DNA of 64,000 bases from Edaphochlamys debaryana (taxonomy: Eukaryota > Chlorophyta > Chlorophyceae > Chlamydomonadales), in contig JAEHOE010000122.1 of NCBI GenBank assembly GCA_016858145.1, positions 1-64,000 on the forward strand, read 5' to 3'. Below are positions 63,271-64,000 of the stretch, piece by piece (position 1 is the first letter of the stretch; the number at the start of each line of letters is the position of its first letter). The notes beneath the pieces are model-generated. The model was given only the letters and a program-made list of their open reading frames with translations, did not search any database and was not told the DNA's origin. The position numbers and the translations under genes were made by a program.

Positions 63271-63700
63271 TCAGGCCGAAGGCGTCAGCCCCGCTGCCAC
63301 GCAGGAGCTCATGCAGGCGCCCAGGGCCTTGTTGCAGCCCAGGATGGAGGCAGGCGCACCAAAGGCTGCAGGCGGCGGGGGGGTGGCGGGGGGGATTAGA
63401 GAGGGGGAGAGAGTCAGGGCACTGCTCACACGGGTGAGACCAGATGCCCTTGGCGCCCGCGGAAACACGGGTGGCTAGCCCCTGAACCTCGGGCCGTGAG
63501 AGCTGGCGCCCCGTGGGCCCCACCTCACCGGCAGCCACGGTGCCGAACACGGAGCCCCCGGCTCCGTAGCACGCCGCAGCCAGGGAGTTGCAGCCGGTCT
63601 GGCAGATGCCGTACGCAGCCACGCCGGCGTCGGCGCCGTGGAGGGCGGCGCCGAGGGCGAGGCACAGCAGCAGCGGCAGGGCGAGGCTGATGCGGGCCAT
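63271..63700 (-). CDS. Small Cys-rich secreted protein
   Basis: Two exons: 63700-63529 and 63365-63271; 88 residues. Signal peptide MARISLALPLLLCLALGAAL, then a compact domain: VAAYGICQTGCNSLAAACYG, AGGSVFGTVAAG, PASILGCNKALGACMSSCVA. The five-plus cysteines are spaced as C-x3-C-x6-C and C-x6-C-x3-C, a pseudo-symmetric pattern that would fit a disulfide-bonded alpha-helical hairpin. Similar small secreted proteins occur in algae and some animals; I recall, without being sure, that some are labelled zygote-specific class V. Function unknown. Confidence 0.75.
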
Positions 63701-64000
63701 TCTGGCGAGGTCGGGGTGGGCGTAATGGGGGCGGGTACCGTATCCGCAGGTGAGCCGGCTTGGAATGATGAGCGGCAGCAGACGGCAGAGCACCTGGCTT
63801 ATAACATCAGCTCCGCCGCCGCTCTTATGCGTGCGGCCACCACGCCGCGTTGTACGACAGTAAACCATGGGGCGCCTCGCTCACGGGGCGCCCTGCTCAC
63901 GGTTGGTGCCGCCAACGGTTGGTGCCGCCAACGGTTGGTGCCGCCAACGGTCACGACCAGGTCACGGGTCATCACGGGCCGCTTGCTCTTGCTCGCCGGT
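63701..64000. repeat. Promoter region with 16-bp tandem repeat
   Basis: ACGGTTGGTGCCGCCA is repeated three times at 63899-63946 and followed by ACGGT. It belongs to the family of AACCGCC/GGCGGTT words found in many introns here. A TATA-like CTTATAAC lies at 63797-63804 on the plus strand. Confidence 0.75.

Overview
The window is nuclear DNA of a green alga of the Chlamydomonas/Volvox kind. The evidence is a very high G+C content, genes cut into 2 to 24 short exons with GTGAGT/GTGCGT-type donors and C-rich acceptor tracts, TGTAA polyadenylation signals, plastid-targeted ferredoxin, and Ala/Gly/Pro-rich low-complexity inserts. All gene models below were spliced by eye. In each multi-exon model the codon phase closes across every junction, which is the main internal check. 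No transcript data were available.

Layout. (a) 81-384: last two exons of a 3'-5' exonuclease gene. (b) 1224-11288 (+): one very large gene joining two RNA-ligase modules, a 2H phosphodiesterase, a dual-specificity-type phosphatase and a polynucleotide kinase, apparently a complete RNA end-healing and sealing machine in one chain. (c) 11645-17040 (-): secreted SGNH/GDSL esterase-like protein. (d) 18258-19358 (-): plastid [2Fe-2S] ferredoxin. (e) 20350-26334 (-): unrecognised plastid-targeted multi-pass membrane protein with an 11-copy 98-bp array in an intron. (f) 27548-28189 and 29831-30862 (-): two paralogous small single-span plastid proteins. (g) 31888-40655 (-) NOC3 and 41223-45381 (+) RBM34/Nop12, a divergent pair of ribosome-biogenesis genes. 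(h) 45382-49470: repeat-rich spacer with a truncated copy of the promoter and first exon of the next gene. (i) 49471-53701 (+): ACT-domain Raf-like protein kinase. (j) 55683-56714 (-) tail-anchored cytochrome b5 and 57030-62373 (+) cytochrome P450, a divergent redox pair. (k) 63271-63700 (-): small Cys-rich secreted protein.

Two things stand out. The first is the five-module RNA-repair gene. The second is a structural habit seen in at least nine introns of six genes: a 20-50 bp piece of an exon edge, with its splice site, is repeated inside the neighbouring intron, usually about 100-120 bp from the real junction. One such echo has grown into the 98-bp array. Three introns also look like GC-AG introns.
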